Shown: positions 49,506-58,969, numbered from the stretch's first letter. The stretch: 64,000 nucleotides of DNA from Bin87 sp026710825 (GCA_965232815.1 OZ247427.1:2232001-2296000); one strand, 5' to 3'. Numbers and translations are program-made. The notes: generated from the letters alone by a model not told the origin.

Positions 49506-51086
49506 TTGACCACGACCAACGAACCACCCATCGAATCAACCGGGGACGCCAAACTCGAGCATCTGCTGGATCTCAGTGAGCAGGCGGCCCTGGGCGGCGG
49601 AGAGCGTCGCATCGAACAGCAGCACCAACGGGGGAAGAAAACGGCGCGGGAACGACTGGAACTGCTGATGGATCCCGGAACTTTCCAGGAGATAGACCGG
49701 TTCGTCACCCACCGGACAACGGATTTTGGACTGGATCGGCAGAGGTTCCTGGGTGATGCGGTGGTTACGGGATACGGCAACGTTGATGGACGACAGGTTT
49801 TTGCCTACGCGCAGGACTTTACGGTGTTCGGCGGGTCGCTGTCGGAGGTGGTCGGGCAAAAGATCTGCAAGGTGATGGACCTGGCGGCCAAGACGGGTTG
49901 CCCGATGATCGGAATCTGCGACTCCGGCGGGGCGCGCATACAGGAAGGGGCGCTGAGCCTGGCGGCCTACGGGGATATCTTCCTGCTGAACACCCTTTAT
50001 TCGGGCGTGGTGCCGCAGATCTCGGTAATCATGGGGCCGTCGGCCGGTGGGGCCGTGTATTCGCCAGCGATCACGGATTTCATATTCATGGTGCGCGGGA
50101 CTGGGCAGATGTACATAACCGGGCCGGACGTGGTGCGTGCGGTTACCGGCGAAGACGTGACCCACGAGCAGTTGGGCGGAGCTGACGCACACGCGGCTCG
50201 AAGTGGCGTTGCCCACTTCGTTGCAGATTCGGAAGAGGAATGCCTGGAGGAGCTGCGGAGGCTGATTTCGTTCCTGCCGTTGAATAACCTGGACGACCCG
50301 CCGGCCTACCGGACCTCGGATCCGGCGGAGCGGTCGGACGGACGCTTGCGATCCATCGTGCCGGCAGAGCCGAACCGTCCATACGACATTCGCGAAATCA
50401 TCTACCACATCGTGGACGACGAAGACTTCATGGAAGTGCAGGCGGGTTACGCCGCGAACGTGGTGGTGGGATTCGGGCGCATGGCGGGCCGGACGGTGGG
50501 ATTAGTTGGGAACCAGCCGGCGTTCCTGGCGGGAGTGCTGGACATCAACGCGTCGGCGAAGGCTTCGCGGTTCGTGAGGTTCTGTGATTGCTTCAACATC
50601 CCGTTGGTGACGCTGGTGGACGTGCCGGGGTTCATGCCGGGCACGGAGCAGGAGTACGGCGGGATCATCCGCCACGGGGCGAAGCTGATCTACGCGTACG
50701 CCGAAGCGACTGTGCCCAAGGTGGCGTTGATCACGCGCAAAGCCTATGGCGGCGCGTACATCGTGATGAGCAGCAAGCACCTGCGGTCCGATGTGAACCT
50801 GGCGTGGCCGAGCGCGGAGATCGCGGTGATGGGGCCGGACGGTGCGGTGAACATAATCTACCGGGAAGAGATCGGCAACGCGGATGACCCCGATGCCCGC
50901 CGGGCGGAGTTAATCGCCGATTACCAGGAGCGGTTTACCAACCCGTACGTGGCGGCGAACCGTGGGTACGTGGACGACGTGATTGACCCGGCGGCGACGC
51001 GTCCGACCATCATACGGGCGCTGGAGATGCTGCAGAACAAGCGGGACACGCTGCCGGCGAAAAAGCACGGCAACATACCGCTATAA
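49506..51086 (+). CDS. Acyl-CoA carboxylase, carboxyltransferase (beta) subunit
   Basis: This 526-residue protein is PccB/MmdA-like: KKTARERLELLMDPGTFQEI, AQDFTVFGGSLSEVVGQKIC and ICDSGGARIQEGALSLAAYG. Two oxyanion-forming glycine motifs follow (MGPSAGGAVYSPAITDFIFM and LVDVPGFMPGTEQEYGGIIR). It transfers carboxyl from biotin to an acyl-CoA, probably propionyl- or acetyl-CoA. No biotin carboxylase or biotin carrier lies nearby, so those are elsewhere. The start is TTG 49506; no ATG start is evident. Confidence 0.9.
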   Translation: MTTTNEPPIESTGDAKLEHLLDLSEQAALGGGERRIEQQHQRGKKTARERLELLMDPGTFQEIDRFVTHRTTDFGLDRQRFLGDAVVTGYGNVDGRQVFAYAQDFTVFGGSLSEVVGQKICKVMDLAAKTGCPMIGICDSGGARIQEGALSLAAYGDIFLLNTLYSGVVPQISVIMGPSAGGAVYSPAITDFIFMVRGTGQMYITGPDVVRAVTGEDVTHEQLGGADAHAARSGVAHFVADSEEECLEELRRLISFLPLNNLDDPPAYRTSDPAERSDGRLRSIVPAEPNRPYDIREIIYHIVDDEDFMEVQAGYAANVVVGFGRMAGRTVGLVGNQPAFLAGVLDINASAKASRFVRFCDCFNIPLVTLVDVPGFMPGTEQEYGGIIRHGAKLIYAYAEATVPKVALITRKAYGGAYIVMSSKHLRSDVNLAWPSAEIAVMGPDGAVNIIYREEIGNADDPDARRAELIADYQERFTNPYVAANRGYVDDVIDPAATRPTIIRALEMLQNKRDTLPAKKHGNIPL

Positions 51087-51123
51087 TTGGGCGGTCCGTC
51101 CGGGCCGTTGGGAGTTGTCGCAA

Positions 51124-52146
51124 ATGGAGTTTGGAGTCTTTTACCAGATCCCCTGCGGTGAGGATCAAACTCCCGCCGGGCGTTACGCCGACGCCATGGC
51201 ACAGGTGCAGTTGGCCGACAAGTTGGGCTACGACATGGCGTGGCTGGCGGAACTGCACTTCGCACGGCAGTTTTCGGTGATGCCTGCGCCGCTGCTGATG
51301 GCGTCGGCGTTGTCGCAGACGACCGAGCGGATCATGCTGGGCACGGCGGTGAACCTGCTGCCACTGCACCATCCGCTGCGGATTGCCGAGGAGGTGGCGA
51401 CGCTGGACGTGCTGTCGGGCGGGCGCGCGGTGTTCGGCATCGGCCGAGGATCCAACCCGAACCACTACCGGGGTTACGGCATTCCGATTGAGGAACGCAA
51501 CGACCGGTTTGTGGAGGGGCTGGATCTGGCCCTGAAGGCCTGGACCGAGGAACAGCTGGACTATCACGGCCAGTTTTACCACGCAGAGGGGATTCGTCTG
51601 GAACCCAAGCCCATACAACAGCCCTATCCGCCGGTGTATATCGCTTCGAACGGGGCGGATACGTTCCCGCTGGTGGGCAGCCTCGGGCATAGCATCCTGG
51701 TGACGCCGCTGATAATCACAGTGCAGGGGGTGAGCGACGGGCTGGCGGCATATCGGGAGACGCTGGCGGAGCACGGACACGATGAATCCAAGGTGAAGGT
51801 GGTGGTGAACGTGCCAGTGTACGTGGGGGAGACCGCTGAGGGGGCCAAGGCCGGGTTTGCGCCGACGGTGAACAATTACCTCGGCACGCTGCGGGGCATG
51901 CAGAACAACTCTCGGGGCTCCGGGCGCGCTTTCCAGATCGAGTACGAGGATTTGTACAACGAGCTAGGCGCGATCGGGACGCCGGACCAGGTCATAGAGC
52001 GGCTGGAGGGATTCAAGGAACGGTACAACCCGCAGGAAATCATGTGCTGGTTCAACATCGGCGGCATGCTCAGCAACGAAGAAGTGGGGCGCTCGATGCG
52101 GCTGTTTGCGGAAGAGGTGATGCCGCATTTCAGGAACGGTGGCTAA
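51124..52146 (+). CDS. LLM-class flavin-dependent oxidoreductase
   Basis: This 340-residue luciferase-like enzyme starts MEFGVFYQIPCGEDQTP and has KLGYDMAWLAELHFARQFSV, LLPLHHPLRIAEEVATLDVL, LSGGRAVFGIGRGSNP and a typical end with RLFAEEVMPHFR. It is related in layout to the gene at 26493. The ATG 51124 follows TTGGGAG, 37 bases after the carboxyltransferase stop, so it could be cotranscribed. Substrate unknown. Confidence 0.9.
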   Translation: MEFGVFYQIPCGEDQTPAGRYADAMAQVQLADKLGYDMAWLAELHFARQFSVMPAPLLMASALSQTTERIMLGTAVNLLPLHHPLRIAEEVATLDVLSGGRAVFGIGRGSNPNHYRGYGIPIEERNDRFVEGLDLALKAWTEEQLDYHGQFYHAEGIRLEPKPIQQPYPPVYIASNGADTFPLVGSLGHSILVTPLIITVQGVSDGLAAYRETLAEHGHDESKVKVVVNVPVYVGETAEGAKAGFAPTVNNYLGTLRGMQNNSRGSGRAFQIEYEDLYNELGAIGTPDQVIERLEGFKERYNPQEIMCWFNIGGMLSNEEVGRSMRLFAEEVMPHFRNGG

Positions 52147-52216
52147 CGATAGTTTTGTACGATGTCGCCCAGACGAGACGAATGTAGCCGGCAGGACATA
52201 TCCGGGTCCTGCGACC

Positions 52217-52251
52217 GCTCGTGGTTCGACAGGCTTCCCATGAGCGGCCTA
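52217..52251. repeat. Dispersed element (ttcgacaggcttcccatgag type)
   Basis: gctcgtggttcgacaggctt followed by cccatgagcggccta. It is a variant member of the family at 25178 and 32701, placed upstream of rarA. Confidence 0.65.
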
Positions 52252-52331
52252 CCAATCTTCACGATAGAGAGCCTTGGGTGGAGTTTGTGTGGTTCGTCGA
52301 GTCTGGGTACGAATTACGTGGCCTGGAAATC

Positions 52332-53678
52332 ATGACGAGCAGCCAGCAGAGCGGTTCACTCTTTGAGCACGGGCAACAGCAGTACACGCGGGAGACTGCG
52401 CCGCTGGCCGAGCGGATGAGGCCGGCCACGTTTGATGAATTCGTGGGGCAAGAGCACATCCTGGGCGAGGATAAGGTGCTGCGGCGCTCTATAGCCAACG
52501 ATCGGATACCGTCGATACTGTTCTGGGGGCCGCCGGGAACCGGCAAGACTACGCTGGCGCGGTTGATTGCTACGGTAACACGTGCGCATTTCGAGCCAGT
52601 GTCGGCCGTGTCGGCAGGCGTCGCCGATCTCAGGAAGGCGGTGGCGAGCGCACAGGAACGGCGTTCGTTTTACCAGCAGCCGACCATCCTCTTCGTGGAT
52701 GAGATACACCGGTTCAACAAGGCGCAGCAGGACGTGATTCTGCCGCACGTGGAGGATGGGACAGTTGTATTCATCGGGGCGACCACGGAAAATCCGTCAT
52801 TCGAGGTGAATGCTCCGTTGCTGTCGCGTTGCCGGGTGTTCACGCTGAACGCGCTGGAACCGGCGGATGTAGAGGCGATAGTTCAACGCGCCCTGGAGGA
52901 CGAAAGGCGCGGTTTGGGTATGCTGCATGCTGAGATGGAGCCGGACGCGCTGGCGCACCTGGTGAACATAGCCAACGGTGATGCTCGAGTTGCGCTCAAC
53001 GCGCTGGAAATGGCGACGGTGGCCTGCGAAGCGGGGGTCGACGATGTTCGGCAGATCACCGTCGACGCGATTTCCGATGCTTTGCAGCGGCGCACGCCGA
53101 TGTACGATAAGGCGGGGGACAGCCACTACGACACGATATCGGCGTTCATCAAGTCCGTGCGCGGGTCGTCGCCTGACGGTGCGTTGTACTGGCTGGCGCG
53201 GATGTTGGAATCGGGCGAGGACCCGTTGTTTATCGCGCGGCGTCTGGTGATATTGGCGGCTGAGGATATCGGGCTGGCCAATCCGGGGGCGCTGCCGGTG
53301 GCAGTTGCTGCTCAGCAAGCGGTGCATTTCGTGGGTTTGCCCGAGGGGCGGATACCGCTGGCGGAGGCGACGGTGTACCTGGCGACATCGCCCAAGAGCA
53401 ACGCGGCTTACATGGCGCTCGAGCGGGCGATGGACGACGTGCGCAATGCGCCCCATGAGCCGGTACCGCTGCACCTGCGGAACGCGGTCACCGGGTTGAT
53501 GCGAGGCATGGGATACGGCGCCGGGTACAAGTACAGCCACGACTACGAGGGACATTTCGAGCTACAGGAATACCTGCCTCCGGGACTGGCTGACCGGCGA
53601 TATTACGAACCCTCTGATCAGGGGTCTGAGGCGGCGATTGCAGAGCGGTTGCGCCGTTGGTGGGGAGATCGCGGCTAA
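52332..53678 (+). CDS. rarA: Replication-associated recombination protein RarA (MgsA)
   Basis: This 448-residue AAA+ ATPase starts MTSSQQSGSLFEHGQQ and has the family pattern PLAERMRPATFDEFVGQEHI. Walker A WGPPGTGKTTLARLI is near residue 65, Walker B ILFVDEIHRFNKAQQD near 119, sensor GATTENPSFEV, and a C-terminal tetramerisation domain. It acts at stalled replication forks. ATG 52332 matches the family start; the frame opens earlier at 52221. Confidence 0.94.
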   Translation: MTSSQQSGSLFEHGQQQYTRETAPLAERMRPATFDEFVGQEHILGEDKVLRRSIANDRIPSILFWGPPGTGKTTLARLIATVTRAHFEPVSAVSAGVADLRKAVASAQERRSFYQQPTILFVDEIHRFNKAQQDVILPHVEDGTVVFIGATTENPSFEVNAPLLSRCRVFTLNALEPADVEAIVQRALEDERRGLGMLHAEMEPDALAHLVNIANGDARVALNALEMATVACEAGVDDVRQITVDAISDALQRRTPMYDKAGDSHYDTISAFIKSVRGSSPDGALYWLARMLESGEDPLFIARRLVILAAEDIGLANPGALPVAVAAQQAVHFVGLPEGRIPLAEATVYLATSPKSNAAYMALERAMDDVRNAPHEPVPLHLRNAVTGLMRGMGYGAGYKYSHDYEGHFELQEYLPPGLADRRYYEPSDQGSEAAIAERLRRWWGDRG

Positions 53679-53687
53679 GGACGCAGG

Positions 53688-54284
53688 CTAGATCCTCAAC
53701 AACCGGGATCCCGCGTCGAGGGCGTTTTGCCACACTTGAGTTCCCAAGAGATCATGGAACGGCACGGGCGGTTCGGGCGACTCTCGGCGGGGGCCGAGTT
53801 CCATCTGCCAAACGCCGTCATCCAGCCATTGGCCGAACTTGTGGCCGATGGCGTGGTACGTACCGACGCGGCGCATGCCGATTGATTCGTGGAGGCCGAC
53901 GCTGGCCGGGTTCGGTATGGTGATGACGGCGACGGCGACCTGATAACCCTGGGCGGTGAGACAGGGCAGGAGGGCGGCGTACAATGCGCGGCCGACACCG
54001 CACCGATAAAACTCGGGATGTACGTAGACCGTGAGTTCACAGGACCATCGATATCCCGCCCTGGTCTTGAAAGGGCTGGCGTACGCGTAGCCCGCGATCC
54101 GGCCATAGACGTCGCACACGAGCCAGGGGAGTATTTCCAGAACGCGACGCATGCGGTGGCGGATTTGGTCCACCGACGGAGGGTCCCACTCAAACGATAT
54201 AGTGGATTCCCGCACCACGGGGGCGTAAATGTCCAGGATCTGGGCGGCGTCGGATTCGGAGGCGAGTCGGATTTTTGCTGCCAT
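53688..54284 (-). CDS. GNAT acetyltransferase (phosphinothricin-acetyltransferase-like)
   Basis: This 198-residue protein has IRLASESDAAQILDIYAPVV, then TISFEWDPPSVDQIRHRMR and YASPFKTRAGYRWSCELTVY. The acetyl-CoA-binding RCGVGRALYAALLPCLTAQG and NPASVGLHESIGMRRVGTY follow. This arrangement is close to the PAT/YncA/MnaT group, which acetylates phosphinothricin, methionine derivatives or similar amines. It is convergent with rarA. The natural substrate is unknown. Confidence 0.87.
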   Translation of the reverse strand: MAAKIRLASESDAAQILDIYAPVVRESTISFEWDPPSVDQIRHRMRRVLEILPWLVCDVYGRIAGYAYASPFKTRAGYRWSCELTVYVHPEFYRCGVGRALYAALLPCLTAQGYQVAVAVITIPNPASVGLHESIGMRRVGTYHAIGHKFGQWLDDGVWQMELGPRRESPEPPVPFHDLLGTQVWQNALDAGSRLLRI

Positions 54285-54381
54285 CGACCTTGCTCGATTT
54301 ATGCGCGGGGTACGCGATATCCGGGTCAGTGAGGGAAGTTTGCCGATGCCGATTCGGTTAGCGTCCGCTACGCGATCGAAT

Positions 54382-55311
54382 CTATTGCGGCGAAGTGTAG
54401 ACCTGCACCAACTGCGAGACGGTGAGATTGGGGCGCAGGGCGCGGTCGATTACCGCCCGGACCTGCCATCCGACGAACGTGTGCTGGCCCAGGACCGAGG
54501 GCATCAGCCGGTCGGGCACGGGCAAACGGAAGGTCCAGTCGGTCTGCTGCTGCGCATCCTGAAGGGCCGGTCGCTGCAGCACCTGGCGGCTTTCCACGAC
54601 GCGGGCCTGCTTGTTGCCTGAGCGTTCCCAGCGGACCAGTTCCACCCGCAACTCGCGCGCCCTGACGGCTTTGAGAGTCTTCACCGACAGGTCGCCCTCG
54701 ATTGCGCCCCCATTGGGAGCGAGTCCCGAGCGCAAGGACAGATCGAGGTTCGCGTGTCGAAAACCTCTGGCGGCAGTGGGTTGGTCGGGAAGGCGTTCGC
54801 CGCCAATATACGAGGCATTGGGATGCGCGAACACCACCAGTTCCTGGCTGTTCTCACCGACCCGGCCCATGGCCAAGTTGGCCAGCAGGCCATCACGGCT
54901 GGGGACCCAATCCGATCTGGCCAGAATGGACGCAGTGAGTTTCCAAGTTATCTGAGCGTATTTGGCCTTGACAGTGGGAGGCGCGGGCACCGGGAGCCGA
55001 AGCTGGACCGGGTACCTGTAGGCGATTCCTTCCTCCAACGGCGAGTCCTCCAGGAATACGTGATCGAGATGTTCCGGAGCGCCGAATCGGGATCGCCCCC
55101 GGCGACCCGCCATCATCTGGGGGACGGCATCGCGGGCAGAGTCGATCCGCAGCAACTCGGTCTGGCTGAGACGGACGTGGCCGACCGACGCCAAGAAAGT
55201 GGAACCGGGCGTCACGGTGATTTCCGCTTCCACCAGATCGCCGGGATACAGAGGGCGAGAATCAATAGACACCGAGATGTCGGCGGAGGGCGATGAGGAG
55301 CGACGCAGCAT
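54382..55311 (-). CDS. Hypothetical protein, arrestin/SpoOM-like fold suspected
   Basis: This 309-residue protein lacks a signal peptide. It is rich in predicted beta strands: DISVSIDSRPLYPGDLVEAE, IAYRYPVQLRLPVPAPPTVK and LVRWERSGNKQARVVE. Charged-hydrophobic alternation and the ITWKLTASILAR strand recall arrestin-like or SpoOM-like proteins. No catalytic motif is seen. It starts 41 bases upstream (on its strand) of nothing else and is followed by the GNAT gene. Assignment is weak. Confidence 0.55.
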   Translation of the reverse strand: MLRRSSSPSADISVSIDSRPLYPGDLVEAEITVTPGSTFLASVGHVRLSQTELLRIDSARDAVPQMMAGRRGRSRFGAPEHLDHVFLEDSPLEEGIAYRYPVQLRLPVPAPPTVKAKYAQITWKLTASILARSDWVPSRDGLLANLAMGRVGENSQELVVFAHPNASYIGGERLPDQPTAARGFRHANLDLSLRSGLAPNGGAIEGDLSVKTLKAVRARELRVELVRWERSGNKQARVVESRQVLQRPALQDAQQQTDWTFRLPVPDRLMPSVLGQHTFVGWQVRAVIDRALRPNLTVSQLVQVYTSPQ

Positions 55312-55362
55312 CGGCGGCCAGCCCGTTAACGAGGGACGATCGAGGGATGAGGGAGGCCGGGT

Positions 55363-55953
55363 TCAACCGCCACGGATGGCGGCCATCGCCTCTTCCGCGG
55401 AAACGATGTCGGCCTGGCGGTTCAGGATGCGGTTGATGAGAAAGTCGTGGACGTCGGGTTCACTGTCGGCGCAGCAATCCTCGACGACGTACAACCTGTA
55501 GTCCCGATCCGCGGCAAAACGCGTGGTGGAGAGAACCACGCCGCTGGTGGCGTAGCCGAGCAGGATGATGGTGTCGATGTTGTGGCCGGTCAACGCGACA
55601 TCGAGGCCGGTGCCGAACAGAGCGTTGACACGATGCTTGCCCACCACGACCTCGCCTTCACGCGGGCGCACATCGGGATGGATCACTGCGAACGGATCGA
55701 AGACCGCCGGTTGGCCGGAGGCTTTGCGAGCGCTGAAGGTCTTGTTGCGCTCGCTGATTTCGGGGTAGCCGGGGCGGAATACCGTAGCGCAGTAGCACAC
55801 CATCAACCCGGCATCGCGCGCCGCGGCCTGGAGTTCAACGGTGCGGGCGACGACGCCCCGTTCCACGGCGTGGGGCAGGTTGCCCATCGCGTCGGCATAG
55901 AAGTCGGCGATGAGCAGCGCGGTGGTGTCGCGGTTGATGGTGAAATCGGCCAT
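55363..55953 (-). CDS. Isochorismatase-family hydrolase lacking the catalytic cysteine
   Basis: This 196-residue protein has TALLIADFYAD (catalytic Asp), VVVGKHRVNALFGTGLDVAL (catalytic Lys) and LLGYATSGVVLSTTRFAADR, where a Cys would normally stand after TS. Val occupies that place, so it may be a non-cysteine subgroup member like the isochorismate-type hydrolases. The start ATG 55953 follows GAGGATCC. It lies 10 bases behind the threonine aldolase stop on the same strand, so both are likely cotranscribed. Confidence 0.85.
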   Translation of the reverse strand: MADFTINRDTTALLIADFYADAMGNLPHAVERGVVARTVELQAAARDAGLMVCYCATVFRPGYPEISERNKTFSARKASGQPAVFDPFAVIHPDVRPREGEVVVGKHRVNALFGTGLDVALTGHNIDTIILLGYATSGVVLSTTRFAADRDYRLYVVEDCCADSEPDVHDFLINRILNRQADIVSAEEAMAAIRGG

Positions 55954-55963
55954 GACGGATCCT

Positions 55964-57022
55964 CTAGGCGGACGCGGCCAACCGCCGGATGGTCGCGTTG
56001 ACGCGAGAAAGGGCTTCTTCAACGTCGTCGGATGTAACGTGACGGTGAGTTACCATGCGGAGCGATTGTTCTCGGCTGTGGCTGACCAGGACACCGTCCT
56101 CGCGGAGAGCGGCGATAACCTGACGGGCGTCGCCGACCTTTTCGCGGTCGACCTCAAAGATGACGATGTTGGTGTGGATGCTGTCCGGGTCCACGGTCAG
56201 ACCATCGATGTTGGCGAGACCGGCGGCCAGGCGACGGGCGTTGGCGTGGTCGTCGGCGAGGCGTTCCACCATGGTGTCCAGCGCGACAACTCCGGCTGCG
56301 GCGAGGACGCCGGCCTGGCGCATCCCGCCTCCGACCATCTTGCGCCATTTGCGGGCGCGGGTGATGAATTCCTGGGAGCCGCAGAGCACGGAGCCCACGG
56401 GGCAGGACAGTGCTTTGGAAAGGCAGAAGCTCACGTCGTCAACGTCCCTGGTAAGTTCGGCGGCCGGGACCTCGAGGGCGACAGACGCGTTGAATATGCG
56501 GGCCCCGTCGAGATGGACGGCGGCGCCGGCGGCGTGGGCGACATCGACGACTTCCCTGGTGTCCTGGGGCGTCATGACGCCGCCGCTACAGCGGTTGTGG
56601 GTGTTTTCGAGGCACACGAGGGTGGTAGCCGGGACGTGGATGTTGGTGGCGTCTCGGACGGCAGCCTGGACGTCTGCGGCGGAGATCTTGCCGTTGGCAT
56701 CGTTGGGAACGAGGCGGACCTGGGCGCCCGACAGCGCCGTGGGGCCGCCGGACTCGTTCCAGAACATGTGGGCCTCCTGGCCCATGACCATCTCGTCGCC
56801 GCGGCTGCACCAGGTGAGGGCCGCGATCAGGTTGCTCATGGTGCCGCTCGCTGTGAGCAGCCCCGCTTCCTGGCCCATCATTTCGGCGGCGCGTTCCTGC
56901 AGAGCGTTGATGGTGGGGTCTTCACCGAATACATCGTCGCCGACTTCGGCCGCCGCCATTGCCCGGCGCATCTCGTCGGTGGGGTGTGTAATGGTGTCGC
57001 TCCGCAGGTCAATTGCAGCCAT
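55964..57022 (-). CDS. Low-specificity L-threonine aldolase
   Basis: This 352-residue PLP enzyme begins IDLRSDTITHPTDEMRRAMA and has GDDVFGEDPTINALQE, then LLTASGTMSNLIAA. It also has CLENTHNRCSGGVMTP, VHLDGARIFNASVAL and the PLP-lysine region FCLSKALSCPVGSVL. It cleaves threonine to glycine and acetaldehyde. GGAGG before ATG 57022 fits well. It leads a unit with the isochorismatase-family gene. The segmental-duplication copy 2 starts about 90 bases upstream. Confidence 0.93.
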   Translation of the reverse strand: MAAIDLRSDTITHPTDEMRRAMAAAEVGDDVFGEDPTINALQERAAEMMGQEAGLLTASGTMSNLIAALTWCSRGDEMVMGQEAHMFWNESGGPTALSGAQVRLVPNDANGKISAADVQAAVRDATNIHVPATTLVCLENTHNRCSGGVMTPQDTREVVDVAHAAGAAVHLDGARIFNASVALEVPAAELTRDVDDVSFCLSKALSCPVGSVLCGSQEFITRARKWRKMVGGGMRQAGVLAAAGVVALDTMVERLADDHANARRLAAGLANIDGLTVDPDSIHTNIVIFEVDREKVGDARQVIAALREDGVLVSHSREQSLRMVTHRHVTSDDVEEALSRVNATIRRLAASA

Positions 57023-57276
57023 GTTGCCTCCTGGTGGGCGGTTCAAATATCGGGTTGACGAGCGTAATTCTAGCACCAACCGTTCGCCGACACTACCGGG
57101 CCGCTGTGTGGCCAGGGCCTTTGGATTGTCGGTCTGAACCGGCCAAACCGTCATTCCCAAGGGCCGCACCCCGGCGCAGGCCGGTATCCAGAAGGCGCCG
57201 GCGTTCCGGAACGCTGGGGGCAGCATGATGTTCCCGGTTTCCGGATCAAGTCCGGAACGAGAGGTTGAGGGCATGG

Positions 57277-57609
57277 CTAGAGTGCAGGGGCGGGAAGGTC
57301 CCAGCGAAGGAGTTCACAGTAGCGGTCTTTCCTGGCCCAAGGGAGGAGGCTGAGGACGATGGCGCCGGGATCGGGGACGTCCCCCTGGCGTCGGGTGTCG
57401 TTGAGGTAGCGGCCGAGGCTGGCGAATGTGGGCAGGCGGAAGCCGGCTTTGGCGATGCGCCAGATGACGTCGGAGGGCTCGGGGGGTTGGTCGGGAGTCC
57501 AGTCGTCGGCGACGGCTTCGGCGATGCGGCGGAGCTTGATGATGGCGAGTTCGGGGGCGAATCTGCGCTTGAGGACGTGGACGCGGCGACGCAGTTGAGA
57601 GATGGTCAA
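57277..57609 (-). CDS. Small hypothetical protein of the duplicated block, copy 2
   Basis: It has 110 residues from TTG 57609 (the ATG of copy 1 is TTG here: cccATGACC versus cccTTGACC), or 112 from TTG 57615. It runs TISQLRRRVHVLKRRFAPEL to LLPWARKDRYCELLRWDLPA. It differs from copy 1 at about ten of 109 positions, with no frameshift or stop, which points to recent duplication or selection on the protein. The changed start codon may weaken expression. Function unknown. Confidence 0.6.
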   Translation of the reverse strand: MTISQLRRRVHVLKRRFAPELAIIKLRRIAEAVADDWTPDQPPEPSDVIWRIAKAGFRLPTFASLGRYLNDTRRQGDVPDPGAIVLSLLPWARKDRYCELLRWDLPAPAL

Positions 57610-57615
57610 GGGCAA

Positions 57616-58322
57616 TACCTCTTACGGGGAGTTATTTGCATGGATGGGCAGGATGGACTGGATGGACAGGATTAGGGATTGGACCAGGATGGCGGCGATT
57701 TCTTGAATATCCCGCTCATTTCCGGTCATTTCCGCTCATTTGAGCAGGGCGAGGAGGTGGGACGTGAGGATAAACGAGGGCGGATCGGGCGGTTTTGGGG
57801 GAGATATTGATGGTTTTGACGGACCGGTGAGAGGGTTTGGAGGAGCGGGGTTGGGATGGTTCGTGATGGTCAGAATCAGGATTACCGAGGTTGGAGGATT
57901 TTCAGGATTGCGGATGCCGCATTTGAGTTGGGCAGCGGGATGGAGTTGGGCGGTTGGACAGTTAGATGGTAAGGATATTGGGAGGTCAGGGACAAGGGGG
58001 AAGTGTCAGTGGATCAGGGCTGTTAGTTGGTTTGGGCGAGGGTAGGGGCGCGAAAGTATTCGCGTGTACGAGGTTCGAGTGGGAGGCGCATCCTTCGACA
58101 GGCTCAGGATGAGCGGACTGCGTTGCGACGAGACGATATGCGACAGGCTTCCGCCAGAGGCGGACCGGTGGCTGCTTCCGCCACAGGCGGACGTTCCGCA
58201 CCATGAGCGGACGACTGGGTTGGCAGCATCTGAATAATCGAAAAGACCTGCTGTGTGGCAAACCTGCTATGATTATCGGCACGATCTGAGAGTACGGAGC
58301 ACGTTAGGACCGGGAGGCAATC
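57616..58322. other. 707-base intergenic region, mostly duplicated block
   Basis: Nearly all belongs to duplication copy 2, including catggatgggcaggatggac near 57640, the G-rich stretch, and the tccttcgacaggctcaggat element at 58091-58117. The last 70 bases are the leader of the alpha/beta hydrolase gene. No gene seen. Confidence 0.6.
58091..58117. repeat. Dispersed element (tcgacaggctcaggatgagc type)
   Basis: tccttcgacaggctcaggat followed by gagcgga. It is the counterpart of 24217-24243 within the second copy of the duplicated block. Confidence 0.7.
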
Positions 58323-58967
58323 ATGCGGCAGAGCGCGGTGAGTTTCAAAGCCAAAGGACTGACCTTCGAAGGGATAATCGCCCTGCCGGACGGAGAAGGG
58401 CCGTTCCCGGGCGTGGTGATGTGCCATCCCCATCCGCTGATGGGCGGAAACATGGACAACAACGTGGTCGTTGCGGTGACGTTTGGCCTGGCGGACGCGG
58501 GTATCGCATCGCTCAGGTTCAACTTCCGAGGGGTCGGCAACAGCCAGGGAGAGCATGCGAAGGGAGAGAAGGAGCACCAGGAGGCACTGGTGGCGATGGA
58601 TTTCCTGGGCGCCTTGCCCGACGTGGACGACGACCGCATCGGATTGGGCGGGTATTCATTCAGCACGCGGGTAATCTGCGCGCACAAACAGCTTTACAAG
58701 AAACCCAAGGCAATCGCGCTGGTAGCCCCGTCAATCGAGGCCATCACCGGCAGCCCATTGCAGAATGACAAGACGCCGAGGTTGATCATAACGGGCGGGC
58801 GCGACCGCCTGGTCGCCGCTGATAGCGTGGACGAGCAACTGGGGAAATTTGATCCTCCGGCCGACTACCATGTGGTCCCGGCTGCTGACCACTTCTGGGT
58901 GGGTCAAGAGCGCGAAATGGCCGAAACGGTGGTGGATTTCTTCCTGAGGCATCTGGCCACCCCATAG
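58323..58967 (+). CDS. Alpha/beta hydrolase
   Basis: This 214-residue protein has MCHPHPLMGGNMDNNVV (an oxyanion-type HPHP motif), RFNFRGVGNSQGEH and GLGGYSFSTRVICA with the nucleophile Ser in GYSFS. Asp in IITGGRDRLV and His in AADHFW complete the triad. It resembles the small COG2945-like hydrolases. GGGAGG lies before ATG 58323. It is followed two bases later by lspA, so they are cotranscribed. Substrate unknown. Confidence 0.88.
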   Translation: MRQSAVSFKAKGLTFEGIIALPDGEGPFPGVVMCHPHPLMGGNMDNNVVVAVTFGLADAGIASLRFNFRGVGNSQGEHAKGEKEHQEALVAMDFLGALPDVDDDRIGLGGYSFSTRVICAHKQLYKKPKAIALVAPSIEAITGSPLQNDKTPRLIITGGRDRLVAADSVDEQLGKFDPPADYHVVPAADHFWVGQEREMAETVVDFFLRHLATP

Positions 58968-58969
58968 CG

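Larger units (their letters stand above)
57110..58253. repeat. Segmental duplication, copy 2 (about 1.14 kb)
   Basis: It matches 23257-24375 in the same orientation. The gtcggtctgaaccggccaaa start, the ttccggatcaagtccggaac palindrome (57239-57258), the minus-strand small gene, the G-rich stretch and the final ggcagcatctgaataatcg all recur. Compared with copy 1 it has small insertions (an extra ggccgcaccccg near 57156, and tccggtcatt near 57721). No transposase is present. Confidence 0.8.
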
